From Lolium rigidum (taxonomy: Eukaryota > Streptophyta > Magnoliopsida > Poales > Poaceae): 64,000 nt of DNA. The position numbers and the translations under genes were made by a program. The stretch is from contig NC_061511.1 of assembly GCF_022539505.1 (NCBI RefSeq), positions 34,048,620 through 34,112,619 of the forward strand. Reading direction: 5' to 3'. The notes beneath the pieces were generated by a model. It saw only the letters and a program-made list of their open reading frames with translations, did no database searches and was not told where the DNA came from. Below, one piece after another: positions 35,026 to 45,597 of the stretch (position 1 is its first letter; each line of letters opens with the position of its first letter).

Positions 35026-36031
35026 ATGTATATAGTAAAAGTAGAGATCAGTTTGATGAGTTGTGTGATATACGTTGCTTGTATATCAAATACCTCCGGA
35101 ATGGGAATGTTTATCTAACAACGGGTTAGAGATGTGCTTTTGAAGCACAATTTCCCTGCAGCAGGGCAAACATGCAGAGTTTGTCAGTGAATGTAAGTGG
35201 AGTTGCCTCGTGCTCGTGTTTGTAAGACGCTCAAGGGTTGTGCTTGTGTAGCCATGAAGCTTTCCAAAGTATAGACCGAGCCCTCTTTTATATCATTCCT
35301 GAACTGGTCTACATGGATGGCTGGTATATTTCCCTCCATCATGGTTAACTATAGTAGGAACAGAATTCAAATATTAAGTGCAGAAGATAGAAGAAAGAAC
35401 AATCACGGCCTGTGAAACATTCAACTACCTTGTTCACTCTGTTCAACATGTGGTAGGTGCAGACACGATTAGAGGGTTTTGTGCATAGTATATTTCAAGG
35501 GGTACATTATATTTGTAATCTGTAGAAATGATTTTTGTTGTATCTGTGGAATAAAATTAGCTAAACAGTGTGAGAAACATGAGTTTGAAGGCACTCTCAT
35601 GAGAAATATTCTTCTGATCCTAAAAGGAGCTTAAATGTAGATCATGTCTTAGAGTTTCTTATTACTGAAACTGGAGCTTAATTGAAAATCTTGGAAGTAT
35701 GTATATATAATTTAAGACAGCGTAACATGCTGATATATAGGTTACTATAATTAACGACACATCATCTATTTTGATTTATCTAGTGTGCAGGCAGTGCTCA
35801 GATACAAAAATATCTTAGATGCAGAATAGTATTATGAGAATCCCTTGTTGTCGAAAGTATGACATAATCCGAGAAGCTGGACAACGTGTACATTGGAAAG
35901 TAGCGTAACATGTTTAATGTAGATAGAATCTTATCTATTTTTATATATTTAAAGTGCATGTAAGGCAGTGCCAAAAACGATAAAGAATCTTTGCTTAAGA
36001 GCATTCGGTTCTAAAAAACAGGATTATGATG
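35026..36031. other. Low-copy DNA between Copia A and the tandem duplication
   Basis: AT-rich sequence without transposon ends. It contains one short coding-like fragment (35184-35342, next entry) and otherwise nothing recognised. It may be part of a decayed intron-containing gene on the minus strand. Confidence 0.45.
35184..35342 (-). pseudogene. Possible exon of an RPA70/DUF223-like gene
   Basis: A 52-codon frame on the minus strand begins MMEGNIPAIHVDQFRNDIKE and continues GSVYTLESF. That pattern, a small strand, a PAxH turn, a helix ending in EG, then VY-L--F, is typical of the first OB fold in plant replication-protein-A-like and DUF223 proteins. These occur both as host genes and as Helitron or MULE passengers. 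A splice-acceptor-like ACTATAG directly precedes the first ATG, so the methionines may be internal. After residue 30 the sequence no longer fits the family. No other exon could be assigned. Short length keeps confidence low. Confidence 0.35.
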
Positions 36032-36129
36032 TAGCACCTCATGGTCTACAACAATGAAGCTAATGCCCGGTCACTTAGGCATCAAAAACCACCACCACTG
36101 GGATCTGAGAGCTATCAAACTTGAATAGA

Positions 36130-36470
36130 TCAAACACAATGTTGAGATGAAAAATTACCTACAAATTCTTGAGAGAAAGATGAGTGATCTTTGTGCACAC
36201 CAGGAGTCCGCACAGCAGTCGCGGTACTGCAATCTACATGGCATACCGACATCACCCCAGCGGTATACATAAGCAGATTCCGGCTTCCGGAGAACACATG
36301 TTGGCTTGGGACCATGGAGTTGCGAAACCATGAGAGTTCAACTCGGTGGCTGAACCCTGCATAAAATTGGTTGCATGAAAAGCATTTCCATCCATGGTAA
36401 TGAGTATTGACAATACTACCAATCAACTTACATAACTTAACTATACAACATAACACACACTCTGTTCTTT
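36130..36470 (-). other. Coding-like stretch in duplication copy 1, unrecognised
   Basis: A minus-strand frame of about 110 codons contains HYHGWKCFSCNQFYAGFSHR and several more cysteines. It is preserved in copy 2 (43247-43573) with few changes, which only reflects the recent duplication. The CxxC resembles half a zinc site. I cannot assign a family; it could be an exon of the same relic gene as 35184-35342. Confidence 0.25.
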
Positions 36471-36475
36471 GATAT

Positions 36476-36631
36476 TGAAACAATGGGCTGCTCGATGGCA
36501 CGCCTCCTCTCCCTCTGTTTCTATTTATATGCACAAGGACTTGAGGTATAAGTCAAGATTACAAGTATTGTTACACAAGAAATATCCCTAACTAATCTTG
36601 GTTAGCCGCACGGGAGGATGTCTCCCTAACA
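36476..36631 (-). repeat. Copia B 3' LTR
   Basis: This is 156 bp, TG to CA. A TATAAATAG box lies on the minus strand near 36530. The last codons of pol run into this LTR. Confidence 0.9.
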
Positions 36632-38768
36632 CGCCCCCGCAGTCTGAACTCGGTGCTTCGCCGACGTGAAGACTGGATCGAAATTCATGAAATAAGACAG
36701 ACGGTAGTCCCTTAGTGAAGATGTCAGCAAACTGAGAACTGGAGGGTACATGTAGTACTCGCAGAGCCCCAAGAGCCACCTTCTCACGCACAAAATGTAT
36801 GTCAAGTTCGATGTGCTTGGTACGCCGATGCTGAACTGGATTGGCCGAGAGATAGACAGCGCTCACGTTATCACAATAAACAATCGTGGCGCTGTCAAGG
36901 GGACGCCGGAGCTCCTGTAGTAGATTACGGAGCCAATAAGTCTCGGCAACGGCAGTGGCAACAGCACGGTATTCAGCCTCAGCGCTAGAGCGTGACACGG
37001 TGGGCTGTCGGCGAGATGACCAAGAAACCAGGTTGTCACCCAAGAACACACAGTACCCTGACGTAGATCGACGAGTATCTGGACATCCTGCCCAATCAGC
37101 ATCCGAGTAGGCAATGAGAGAGTGAGAGGTGGAGGAGTGAAGAGTAAGACCATGATCGAGAGTCCCTTTGAGGTACCGAAGGATCCGTTTGACAATGAGG
37201 AGGTGAGGTTCACGTGGATCATGCATGTGAAGGCAAACTTGTTGAACAGCGTAGGATATTTCGGGCCGAGTGAGAGTCATGTATTGAAGAGCGCCGGCTA
37301 GACTACGATAGAGGAAGGGATCGGCCACAGGTGGACCGGTAGAGGCAAGAAGTTTTGCTTTGGTATCAACGGGAGTGGAGGACGGATGGCAGTCACTCAT
37401 GCCGGCACGGTGGAGGATGTCGAGGATATATTGCCGTTGAGATAGGTGAAGAGAATGGGGTTGGCGAGTGACAGAGATACCGAGAAAATGATGAAGAGGT
37501 CCGAGGTCTTTCATGGCAAACTCGCGGCTGAAAGTGTTGATGATAGAATGGAGAAAGGAAGTGGTGGATGTGGTGAGAACGATGTCATCAACATAGAGAA
37601 GTAGATAAGCGATGTCAGAACCGCGATGGCGAGTGAAAAGAGAGTTATCAGATTTGGATTCAAGGAAGCCAATGGAATGAGCAAAGGTAGCAAATCGTTG
37701 AAACCAAGCCCGAGGAGCCTGTTTAAGACCGTATAGTGATTTGAGGAGACGACAGACATGAGTGGGACGAGAGGGATCGACAAACCCTGAGGGTTGTTGG
37801 CTGTAGACTTCTTCGGAAAGGTTGCCGTGAAGAAAGGCGTTTTTGACGTCGAGTTGATGGATGGGCCAATTTTGAGACACGGTGAGGGAGAGAACAACAC
37901 GGATGGTGGCTGGTTTGACGACAGGGCTGAAAGTCTCGTCGAAGTCAATGCCAGGTTGTTGTGTGAAACCACGAACGACCCAACGTGCCTTGTGACGAGC
38001 AAGAGATCCATCGGAATTGAATTTGTGACGAAAAATCCATTTGCCACTGACGATGTTGGCACCAGGAGGGGGAGGGACGAGAGTCCAGGTTTGGTTTTGG
38101 AGAAGAGCGTCATATTCGTCCTGCATGGCTTGGCGCCAGGAAGGATCACGAAGAGCAACTAGATAATTGTGAGGAATAGGAGAAGATACGGTGGCGGAGA
38201 GATTGAGTTTATCGATGGGAGGTGGTAGTTTACCGGTGGTGCTACGAGTGCGATGGATAACGGGTGGTGCCGAAGGGCGGCGAGTGTACACATGAGTAAT
38301 GCTAGGCCGCGGCGCTGCCACGGCAGGAGACAGAGCGGCGGCAGGCTGCCGTGGAGGCGAGTCAGGAGAAAGTGGTGCCACGGCAGGGGAAGAGGCTGCC
38401 GCGGCAGGAAAGGAAGCGGCGGCAGGCTGGCGTGGGCTCGCGGCAGCAGAAATCTCTGCCGCGGCAGGGGGTGGAGTGAGAGATGGTGGTGCCGACGTGG
38501 ATATGGTTGGAGGTATTGGTAGGAAGTGGGGATCTATAGGGTCGATGATGGCAGGTGGTGTAGATGTTTGTGTGATGGAGGCGTAAGGAAAGGTGTGTTC
38601 ATCGAACGTAACATGTCGGGATATTAGGATGCATCGGGAAGACACGTCGAGACACCTATAGCCTTTGTGGCGGGATGGATAACCGAGAAAAATGCATTTG
38701 GTGGCGCGTGGGGCTAGTTTGTTGGGACTAGTGGAGGAAATGTTGACATAGCAGAGACAACCGAACAC
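36588..38768 (-). pseudogene. Copia B reverse transcriptase and RNase H
   Basis: This long open frame starts in the integrase C-terminus (VFGCLCYVNISSTSPNKLAP, YPSRHKGYRCLD). It has a proline/alanine-rich linker, then RT with WRQAMQDEYDALLQNQTWTL, GKWIFRHKFNSDGSLARHKA, QLDVKNAFLHGNLSEEVYSQ and the catalytic YLLLYVDDIVLT. RNase H follows with LIAYSDADWAGCPDTRRSTS, SSAEAEYRAVA, CDNVSAVYLS and HIELDIHFVRE. It ends HPPVRLTKIS, the last residues encoded by the 3' LTR. This part is intact; only the upstream break points make the polyprotein discontinuous. Confidence 0.9.
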
Positions 38769-39237
38769 GCGTAGGTGATCATAGGATGGATGTGTACCGT
38801 AGAGGGTGAAGTGTGGGGTTTGTCTACGGAGGGCTGCGGTGGGACGAAGGTTGAGAAGGTGAGTGGCAGTGTGGAGAGCCTCGGCCCAAAAATTGGGAAG
38901 CAGGGAGGCTTGGAAGAGAAGGGTGCAGATAACATCATTGATGGTGCGAATGGCTCATTCGGCTTTGCCGTTTTGTTGAGAAGTGTAGGGGCATGAGAAG
39001 CGAAAAAGGGTTCCATGGGATTGAAAGAAGGAGTTTAGTTTAATGTTGTCAAATTCTTTTCCATTGTCGCATTGGATAGTTAGAATAGGGAGATTGAAGT
39101 GGGTGGCGACAAAGGCATGAAAATTAACGAACGTGGCAAAGACATCGGATTTCTTACGAATAGGAAAGCTCCAAAAATAATGAGAAAAATCATCAATAAT
39201 GACTAGATAATAGGCAAAACCAGACATGCTAAGGACT
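38714..39237 (-). pseudogene. Copia B integrase core
   Basis: The frame reads LSMSGFAYYLVIIDDFSHYF, PIRKKSDVFATFVNFHAFVA, IQCDNGKEFDN and CPYTSQQNGKAE. A stop codon then follows (a TGA where CGA, arginine, is expected, near 38958). The upstream join to gag-protease is broken at 39236-39239: the plus strand has CTCGGGG where CTGGGG would keep the frame. Integrase catalytic Asp residues and the QQNG motif are visible. Confidence 0.85.
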
Positions 39238-41097
39238 CGGGGAGGTCCATAGATCACAATGTAATAGTTCAAACGGGCGAGTAGTAGACGAGTTCGACAA
39301 AGAAAATGGTAACCTAACATGTTTTCCTAATTGACATGCAGGACACAGGGAGGGTCCTGTTTTATTCGGCAAGCCAGTGGGTAGAGATGGCGTGGAGCTG
39401 TTGCCGGGGTGTCCAAGGCGGCGATGCCAGAGGTCGTGGGAGATGGTGGCGAGGAATGCAGCGGCGTAGGCAGGTGGATTGACGGTGTAGAGAGGGCCTG
39501 GACTGTTACATCGGAGAATCACGATCCCGCTGGGAAGGGCCTTCACAGAAAAACCAAAACGATCAAATTCAATGGTGCAGTGATTATCGATGCAGAATTG
39601 ACGAACAGATATAAGATTTTTGATGATTTGTGGAACTAGGAGTATGTTGTGAAGATAAAGGGGTTTAGTGAGGGTATTAAGAGTTTGGGAACCGACATGG
39701 GTGACAGGAAGAGTTGCACCATTTCCGACGGTGACAAATTGGGATGAGGATGGAAGGAGGGAGTGGAGATTGCCGGGATCGGATGCCATGTGAGAGGATG
39801 CACCAGTGTCCATGTGCCAATCCCCGCCGGGTAGCTGCAGGTTGTTGAGGGCAGCGAGGAGAGCCGGGTCGATCTGCTGTTGTTGGTGGGCGGTAGGGAC
39901 GTAGGAGCCCTGGGCTGTATACGCCTGTGGTGTCATGCTGGGGCGCGGGCCGAGGAGGCCTGGGGACGGCGGCTGCCATGTCGTTGGTGAGCGCGGCTGC
40001 CACTGTGTTGATGGAGGTGGCTGCCACGGGGCCCGCCGTAGCTGGGCGCGAGTAGGGGCCCCCGTCCAGGGATTGAACTGCCAGGGGTTGTCGCGGCCGC
40101 GCCCACATCCTCGTCCGCTGCCGCGTCCGCGGCCTCCGCCACGGAAGGTGTTGGTGAAGTAGTTGGTGCCGCGGCCGCCGGCGCGATCGCCCCCGAAGGG
40201 AGCCGGCGATGAGCCCCCGAAGGGAGCAGGCGATGAGCGGTCACCAGAAGGAGGGGCGCGGGCGCTCCCATTGTTGGGCAGTACGCTCTGGCCCATGGCC
40301 CAGAGTGCAGTGGAGGCAGCGTTGCGTGCGTCGGTGCGGCGCTGAGTTTCTTCCAGGATGAGGGCGGAGCGCGTCTGAAGAAACGAGGGGAACGGCACCT
40401 GAAAGGGGAGAAACGAGCGAAGATGGGCGTAAGTGTCATTAAGGCCTCGGAGGAGCGTCAGAACCAGCGTTTCGTCGCTGATGGGCTGGCCGACGTCAGT
40501 GAGGGAGTCGGCGAGGTTCTTGAGCTTGGCGCAGTAGTCGCTGATGGAGAGATCGCCCTGTGGCGTGTTGCGGAAGTCGGCCTCGAGCTGGATGGTGCGG
40601 TGCTTCTTGTTGTCGCGGAAGAGATTCTCGATGGCGTCCCAGATGGTGAGCGCGGTGGAGCCAGGACGCATGACGATGCTGAGGAGGTCGGTGTCGATGG
40701 AGCCGTAGATCCAGGAGAGCACGGTGTAGTCATCACGGCCCCAAGCAGAGGTAGGAGACGTGTCGGAGGGAGTGGCGTCGCCGGTGACGTGGGCGGTGAG
40801 ACCGTAGCGGCCGAAAGCGACGAGGAAGAGCTCCCTCCAGCTTGTGTAGTTGCCGTCGGTGAGGCTGAGGGTGATCGGCACGTGGAGTTTGATGGAGGTT
40901 GCGTAGGTGGAGGGACTGGTGGTGGTGGGTTCGGTTGGGTTAGGGTTTGAGGAGGGTGTTTGGCCAGCCGGAAGGGAGGCGGCGGCTGCGTTGGTGGCGG
41001 CGATGATCTGTTGGTTGATGGAGGCTTCGCGGTCATCTAGGGCTTTGGCACGAGCCTCGAGCTCGCGCTCCTTGGCTGCGAGTTCTTTGGGAGTCAT
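39229..41097 (-). CDS. Copia B gag, protease and pre-integrase region
   Basis: Begins MTPKELAAKERELEARAKAL, a charged helix, at 41097 about 100 bp inside the 5' LTR. The UBN2 gag domain shows DGNYTSWRELFLVAFGRYGL, IWDAIENLFRDNKKHRTIQL and GLNDTYAHLRSFLP. A Gly/Arg-rich nucleic-acid-binding stretch replaces a classical zinc knuckle (GGGRGRGSGRGCGRGRDNPW). The protease has WHMDTGASSHMASDPGNL, the standard DTGA form. GAG-pre-integrase follows (LWHRRLGHPGNSS, CPACQLGKHVRLPFS). The frame is open for 622 codons and ends at the CGAG-type frameshift near 39238. Confidence 0.9.
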   Translation of the reverse strand: MTPKELAAKERELEARAKALDDREASINQQIIAATNAAAASLPAGQTPSSNPNPTEPTTTSPSTYATSIKLHVPITLSLTDGNYTSWRELFLVAFGRYGLTAHVTGDATPSDTSPTSAWGRDDYTVLSWIYGSIDTDLLSIVMRPGSTALTIWDAIENLFRDNKKHRTIQLEADFRNTPQGDLSISDYCAKLKNLADSLTDVGQPISDETLVLTLLRGLNDTYAHLRSFLPFQVPFPSFLQTRSALILEETQRRTDARNAASTALWAMGQSVLPNNGSARAPPSGDRSSPAPFGGSSPAPFGGDRAGGRGTNYFTNTFRGGGRGRGSGRGCGRGRDNPWQFNPWTGAPTRAQLRRAPWQPPPSTQWQPRSPTTWQPPSPGLLGPRPSMTPQAYTAQGSYVPTAHQQQQIDPALLAALNNLQLPGGDWHMDTGASSHMASDPGNLHSLLPSSSQFVTVGNGATLPVTHVGSQTLNTLTKPLYLHNILLVPQIIKNLISVRQFCIDNHCTIEFDRFGFSVKALPSGIVILRCNSPGPLYTVNPPAYAAAFLATISHDLWHRRLGHPGNSSTPSLPTGLPNKTGPSLCPACQLGKHVRLPFSLSNSSTTRPFELLHCDLWTSPSP

Positions 41098-41182
41098 GGT
41101 GGGAGAGGGGAGGGAGGTTGGCGGCTAGGGTTAGGGTTGTTGGAGAGGGAGGGAGGGGTTTAGGCGGCGGGGAGGATGACCC

Positions 41183-41194
41183 GCTCTGATACCA
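41183..41194 (-). other. Copia B primer-binding site
   Basis: TGGTATCAGAGC on the minus strand, complementary to the 3' end of initiator tRNA-Met, directly abutting the LTR. Confidence 0.9.
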
Positions 41195-41350
41195 TGAAAC
41201 AATGGGCTGCTCGATGGCACGCCTCCTCTCCCTCTGTTTCTATTTATATGCACAAGGACTTGAGGTACAAGTCAAGATTACAAGTATTGTTACACAAGAA
41301 ATATCCCTAACTAATCTTGGTTAGCCGCACGGGAGGATGTCTCCCTAACA
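41195..41350 (-). repeat. Copia B 5' LTR
   Basis: This is 156 bp and differs from the 3' LTR only by C for T near 41267. Confidence 0.95.
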
Positions 41351-41551
41351 GATATCTTCAGGACAGAACGATAGAAAGAAGATCAAATGTTAGTATTCAG
41401 TTTATACACATTTTGTCCAAATAAACTTATTTAAAAATGCAACAGCAGACCAACTTTTTTTCTTTTACATCTTCAACATAGAACGCCGTAAGGAAGATGA
41501 AATCTTCGTATTCAGTTTATACATTATTTTCCCAAAGATCATTTCAGAGCT

Positions 41552-41947
41552 TCAAATTAATTTTGTACATATATTTCTGAAGATTGAATTTGTCATGTTG
41601 TTTATTATATATCCGATATTACTAAAACACATTTCTAAAACACATTGACTGTAATTACCAACGGAAACCGAAGAGAAAAATGAATTGTCTAAAGTGAAAA
41701 AATCACCTTCATGCAGCCTCAGGAAACAAAAGGAATGACAACTGCGTCTTGTTGCACCTACTGCTGCAGAGCCTCCACTAACAATTGGTGTGCATGTGCA
41801 CTCCACGAAACAACAACAATTGTCACCCATAATCAGAATTATATAGTAGTCAGTTGGCAGAGACATAAGCATGTAAAGCACCACCAAAGGTAGGCTAGTG
41901 AAGCAATTTGCCATAATGACCAACAATAAAGCTCTACCAACATACAT
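41552..41947 (-). other. Coding-like stretch in duplication copy 1 (131 codons), unrecognised
   Basis: A minus-strand frame with two hydrophobic segments (RALLLVIMANCFTSLPLVVL and a shorter one) and a cysteine-rich middle. An identical frame is in copy 2 (43789-44184). GTAAGT and TTTAG splice-like motifs nearby suggest intronic or exonic gene DNA. No family recognised; it may be chance. Confidence 0.2.
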
Positions 41948-42419
41948 GTTGCTTACTTACGCAATTCAGAATTCAGATTACCGTAGGTGTACCTTTGACA
42001 GGAACATTTGTCATGTGTGAAACTCCAACCATAACAGTAGCCAATGGTATCTGTATCAGACATCGAAAGCAATCCTAAATTAGAAAAAGAAAGAGCAGGG
42101 GCTGAACAGAAATTATAGATCCATTATGCTTCAGACAAAATAACTGATTATATATCAAGACATTGGTACCATGATGTTTTCAGATGATTGTAAGACTTCA
42201 TTAGATGATAGCTTGTAGACGTGTAGGCCCCATCGCCGCTGCTTCTTTCATCCAATTTGCATATAGAGGAGAGGGGGACATGGAGTTGACCAGCATATTG
42301 GCTCGTTGCGTTGCCGAGAGAGGAAGGGGTTTGCCCAATCTAACCGGAGAGGAGTCAATATCTTGCTTCCAAATCCCTAGCAGAGAGTCAATATCTTGCT
42401 TCCAAATCCCTAGCAGAGA

Positions 42420-42790
42420 CGGCGAACCAGCCGACAGGTCGAGGGCACTGTCCCGGTGAGGAGGTACGTCGGGAAAGTCGTGGCACCTCGGCGGCGGTCG
42501 AAACGCCGGAGGAGGGCCCAATCCATGCTACGGCTACAGGCCATTGAGCAGCTCGGCCATGGGGAGCTTGTGGCAGAGGAGAGGTCGGCGTCGACCGGCC
42601 ACACGGCGAACCGGCCGGCAGGTCGAGGGCACCATTCCAGCGAGGAGGTACTTTGGGGAAGTCGTGGCGTCTCGGCGGCGGCCGCAACGCTGGAAGAGAG
42701 CCCAATCCATGCTATGGCTGCAGGCCATGGAGCAGCTCGGTCATGGGGAGCTTGTGGCAGAGGAGAACTCAGGCAAGATGTAGGCAGCAG
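42420..42790. repeat. 185-bp tandem repeat, two units
   Basis: Units starting near 42420 and 42605 share GGTCGAGGGCAC, CCCAATCCATGCTA and GGGGAGCTTGTGGCAGAGGA. They differ by about 15 percent, so this duplication is older than the 2.2 kb one. It is also present in copy 2, where Copia C split it. Confidence 0.8.
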
Positions 42791-44769
42791 CTTGGGGGCA
42801 GAGGGCGGTCGGTAGAGGTGGTGAAGACGTGAAGTTCTAGATTGGAAGATGTGATAATCGTGGAATAGGTCAGCATCGGGTTTCCACTAGAAACATCGTC
42901 AAGCGCTGTCCTTCTGGGAAACTGCCACGATCACGATGGAAAAAATATCGCACCGACTTAGATGGCACACATGGTAAACAAACCAAAAAAATCAACCGTG
43001 TTTATAGGTAACCGGAAACCGGAAGATCACCGGAGAAAAAGGAGTAGAAAAAAAAAGAAAATAACTGAGCTAATTGTTTGCTGATCAGAAGATGGGACAG
43101 TGGCATGAAAGGATTAGCAAAAAAATACCGATCTACAGTAGCCAAACGTAGCACCTCATGGTCTACAACAATGAAGCTAATGCCCGGTCACTTAGGCATC
43201 AAAAACCACCACCACTGGGATCTGAGAGCTATCAAACTTGAATAGATCAAACACAATGTTGAGATGAAAAATTACCTACAAATTCTTGAGAGAAAGATGA
43301 GTGATCTTTGTGCACACCAGGAGTCCGCACAGCAGTCGCGGTACTGCAATCTACATGGCATACCGACATCACCCCAGCGGTATACATAAGCAGATTCCGG
43401 CTTCCGGAGAACACATGTTGGCTTGGGACCATGGAGTTGCGAAACCATGAGAGTTCAACTCGGTGGCTGAACCCTGCATAAAATTGGTTGCATGAAAAGC
43501 ATTTCCATCCATGGTAATGAGTAATGACAACACTACCAATCAACTTACATAACTTAACTATACAACATAACACACACTCAGTTCTTTGATATCTTCAGGA
43601 CAGAACGATAGAAAGAAGATCAAATGTTAGTATTCAGTTTATACACATTTTGTCCAAATAAACTTATTTATAAATGCAACAGCAGACCAACTTTTTTTCT
43701 TTTAGATCTTCAACATAGAACGCCGTAAGGAAGATGAAATCTTCGTATTCAGTTTATACATTATTTTCCCAAAGATCATTTCAGAGCTTCAAATTAATTT
43801 TGTACATATATTTCTGAAGATTGAATTTGTCATGTTGTTTATTATATATCCGATATTACTAAAACACATTTCTAAAACACATTGACTGTAATTACCAACG
43901 GAAACCGAAGAGAAAAATGAATTGTCTAAAGTGAAAAAATCACCTTCATGCAGCCTCAGGAAACAAAAGGAATGACAACTGCGTCTTGTTGCACCTACTG
44001 CTGCAGAGCCTCCACTAACAATTGGTGTGCATGTGCACTCCACGAAACAACAACAATTGTCACCCATAATCAGAATTATATAGTAGTCAGTTGGCAGAGA
44101 CATAAGCATGTAAAGCACCACCAAAGGTAGGCTAGTGAAGCAATTTGCCATAATGACCAACAATAAAGCTCTACCAACATACATGTTGCTTACTTACGCA
44201 ATTCAGAATTCAGATTGCCGTAGGTGTACCTTTGACAGGAACATTTGTCATGTGTGAAACTCCAACCATAACAGTAGCCAATGGTATCTGTATCAGACAT
44301 CAAAAGCAATCCTAAATTAGAAAAAGAAAGAGCAGGGGCTGAACAGAAATTATAGATCCATTATGATTCAGACAAAATAACTGATTATATATCAAGACAT
44401 TGGTACCATGATGTTTTCAGATGATTGTAAGACTTCATTAGATGATAGCTTGTAGACGTGTAGGCCCCATCGCCGCTGCTTCTTTCATCCAATTTGCATA
44501 TAGAGGAGAGGGGGACATGGAGTTGACCAGCATATTGGCTCGTTGCGTTGCCCAGAGAGGAAGGGGTTTGCCCAATCTAACCGGAGAGGAGTCAATGTCT
44601 TGCTTCCAATCCCTAGCAGAGACGGCGAACCAGCCGACAGGTTGAGGGCACCGTCCCGGTGAGGAGGTACGTCGGGAAAGTCGTCGCACCATGGCGGCGG
44701 TCGAAACGCCGGAGGAGGGCCCAATCCATGCTACGGCTACAGGCCATTGAGCAGCTCGGCCATGGGGAG

Positions 44770-44896
44770 TGTTAACGTATGAGGGTTTGGGAGGAACTGG
44801 CTCAACGCTCTGGGGAGTGGCCTATCTCATATATATAGGGGTACCAAATGGTACGTACAGGGTTACAAATACAAATACAGAATATACAGTCTAACA
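44770..44896 (-). repeat. Copia C 3' LTR
   Basis: This is 127 bp, TGTTAACG to CTAACA on the plus strand. A TATATATA box lies near 44830. Confidence 0.9.
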
Positions 44897-45009
44897 CCCT
44901 CCCTCAATCTTAACTGTGGCCTGATGTATTCAGTAAGTTAAGATTGCGTCTACATCTAAGGAACAGTGGAAGCGAAAGCGGTTTGGTGAAGATGTCAGCA
45001 AGCTGGTCC

Positions 45010-45597
45010 TTAGACGAGATGAACTTTATCTGTAGTCGTTTCTGAGCAACTCAGCTCTCTCACAAAGTGGTAATCAACCTCTATGTGTTTGGTGCGAGCA
45101 TGGAACACTGGATTGAGCGACAGATATGTGGCGCCAATGTTGTCACACCACAGAATGGGCGGCTGCTTAGGAGTCATCTTCAATTCTCGAAGTAAAGGCT
45201 GCACCCAAATAATCTCAGCGGTGGCATCTGCAATAGCTTTATACTCCGCTTCAGTGCTGCTACGAGAGACTGTGGCTTGCTTGTGTGCACTCCAGGCGAT
45301 CAAGTTAGAACCCAAAAATACAGCATAGCCCCCTGTTGATCGCCGGTCATCAGGGTTGCCAGCCCAGTCCGCATCACTGAAGGCAGAAAGCACAACCGTA
45401 GGCGCCGGCCGAAGGTGAAGACCATGTGTGAGAGTGGAACTCACATAGCGCAAGATGCGCTCGACAGCAGTCCAATGAGTATCCCGTGGCGCATGCGAGT
45501 GCCGACAGACACGGTTTATCGCATAGGAAACATCGGGACGAGTGATGGTAAGGTACTCGGAGACCTCCAACAATGCGGCGGTACTCGGTAGCATCAT
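45010..45597 (-). pseudogene. Copia C RNase H
   Basis: Reads [73 protein letters not shown] and [11 protein letters not shown], the standard Copia RNase H order with catalytic Asp and Glu. It is separated from RT by two breaks, at 45556-45559 (CTCG where CTG is expected) and at about 45597-45602 (CGCGCAG where CTGCAG is expected). A further shift near 45040 precedes the end. Confidence 0.85.

Larger units (their letters stand above)
36476..41350 (-). mobile_element. Copia element B, young and complete, 4.9 kb
   Basis: Identical-length LTRs of 156 bp (36476-36631 and 41195-41350) differ at one position. GATAT duplications flank it (36471-36475 and 41351-41355). The tRNA-iMet primer site TGGTATCAGAGC is on the minus strand at 41194-41183, directly inside the 5' LTR. 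A GCGGGGGCG purine tract precedes the 3' LTR. The matching empty site with a single GATAT is in the other duplication copy at 43588-43592. One LTR mismatch indicates a recent insertion. Confidence 0.95.
36032..43148. repeat. Tandem duplication, copy 1 (2.2 kb without Copia B)
   Basis: From GTAGCACCTCATGG at 36032 to CAGTAGCCAAAC at 43148 the sequence recurs as 43149-50450. The second copy begins immediately after the first. Excluding inserted Copia elements, the unit is about 2237 bp here and about 2203 bp in copy 2. The difference is mainly a 34-bp internal repeat here (near 42348-42414). By eye the copies differ by only about 1-2 percent. The unit is AT-rich at one end and GC-rich at the other, with intron-like splice motifs on the minus strand, but no recognised protein. 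Confidence 0.85.

Noticed and set aside
36130..36534. Cysteine-bearing frame as a defensin-like or receptor gene
   Set aside because: No signal peptide or recognisable cysteine pattern; its conservation in copy 2 only reflects the recent duplication.
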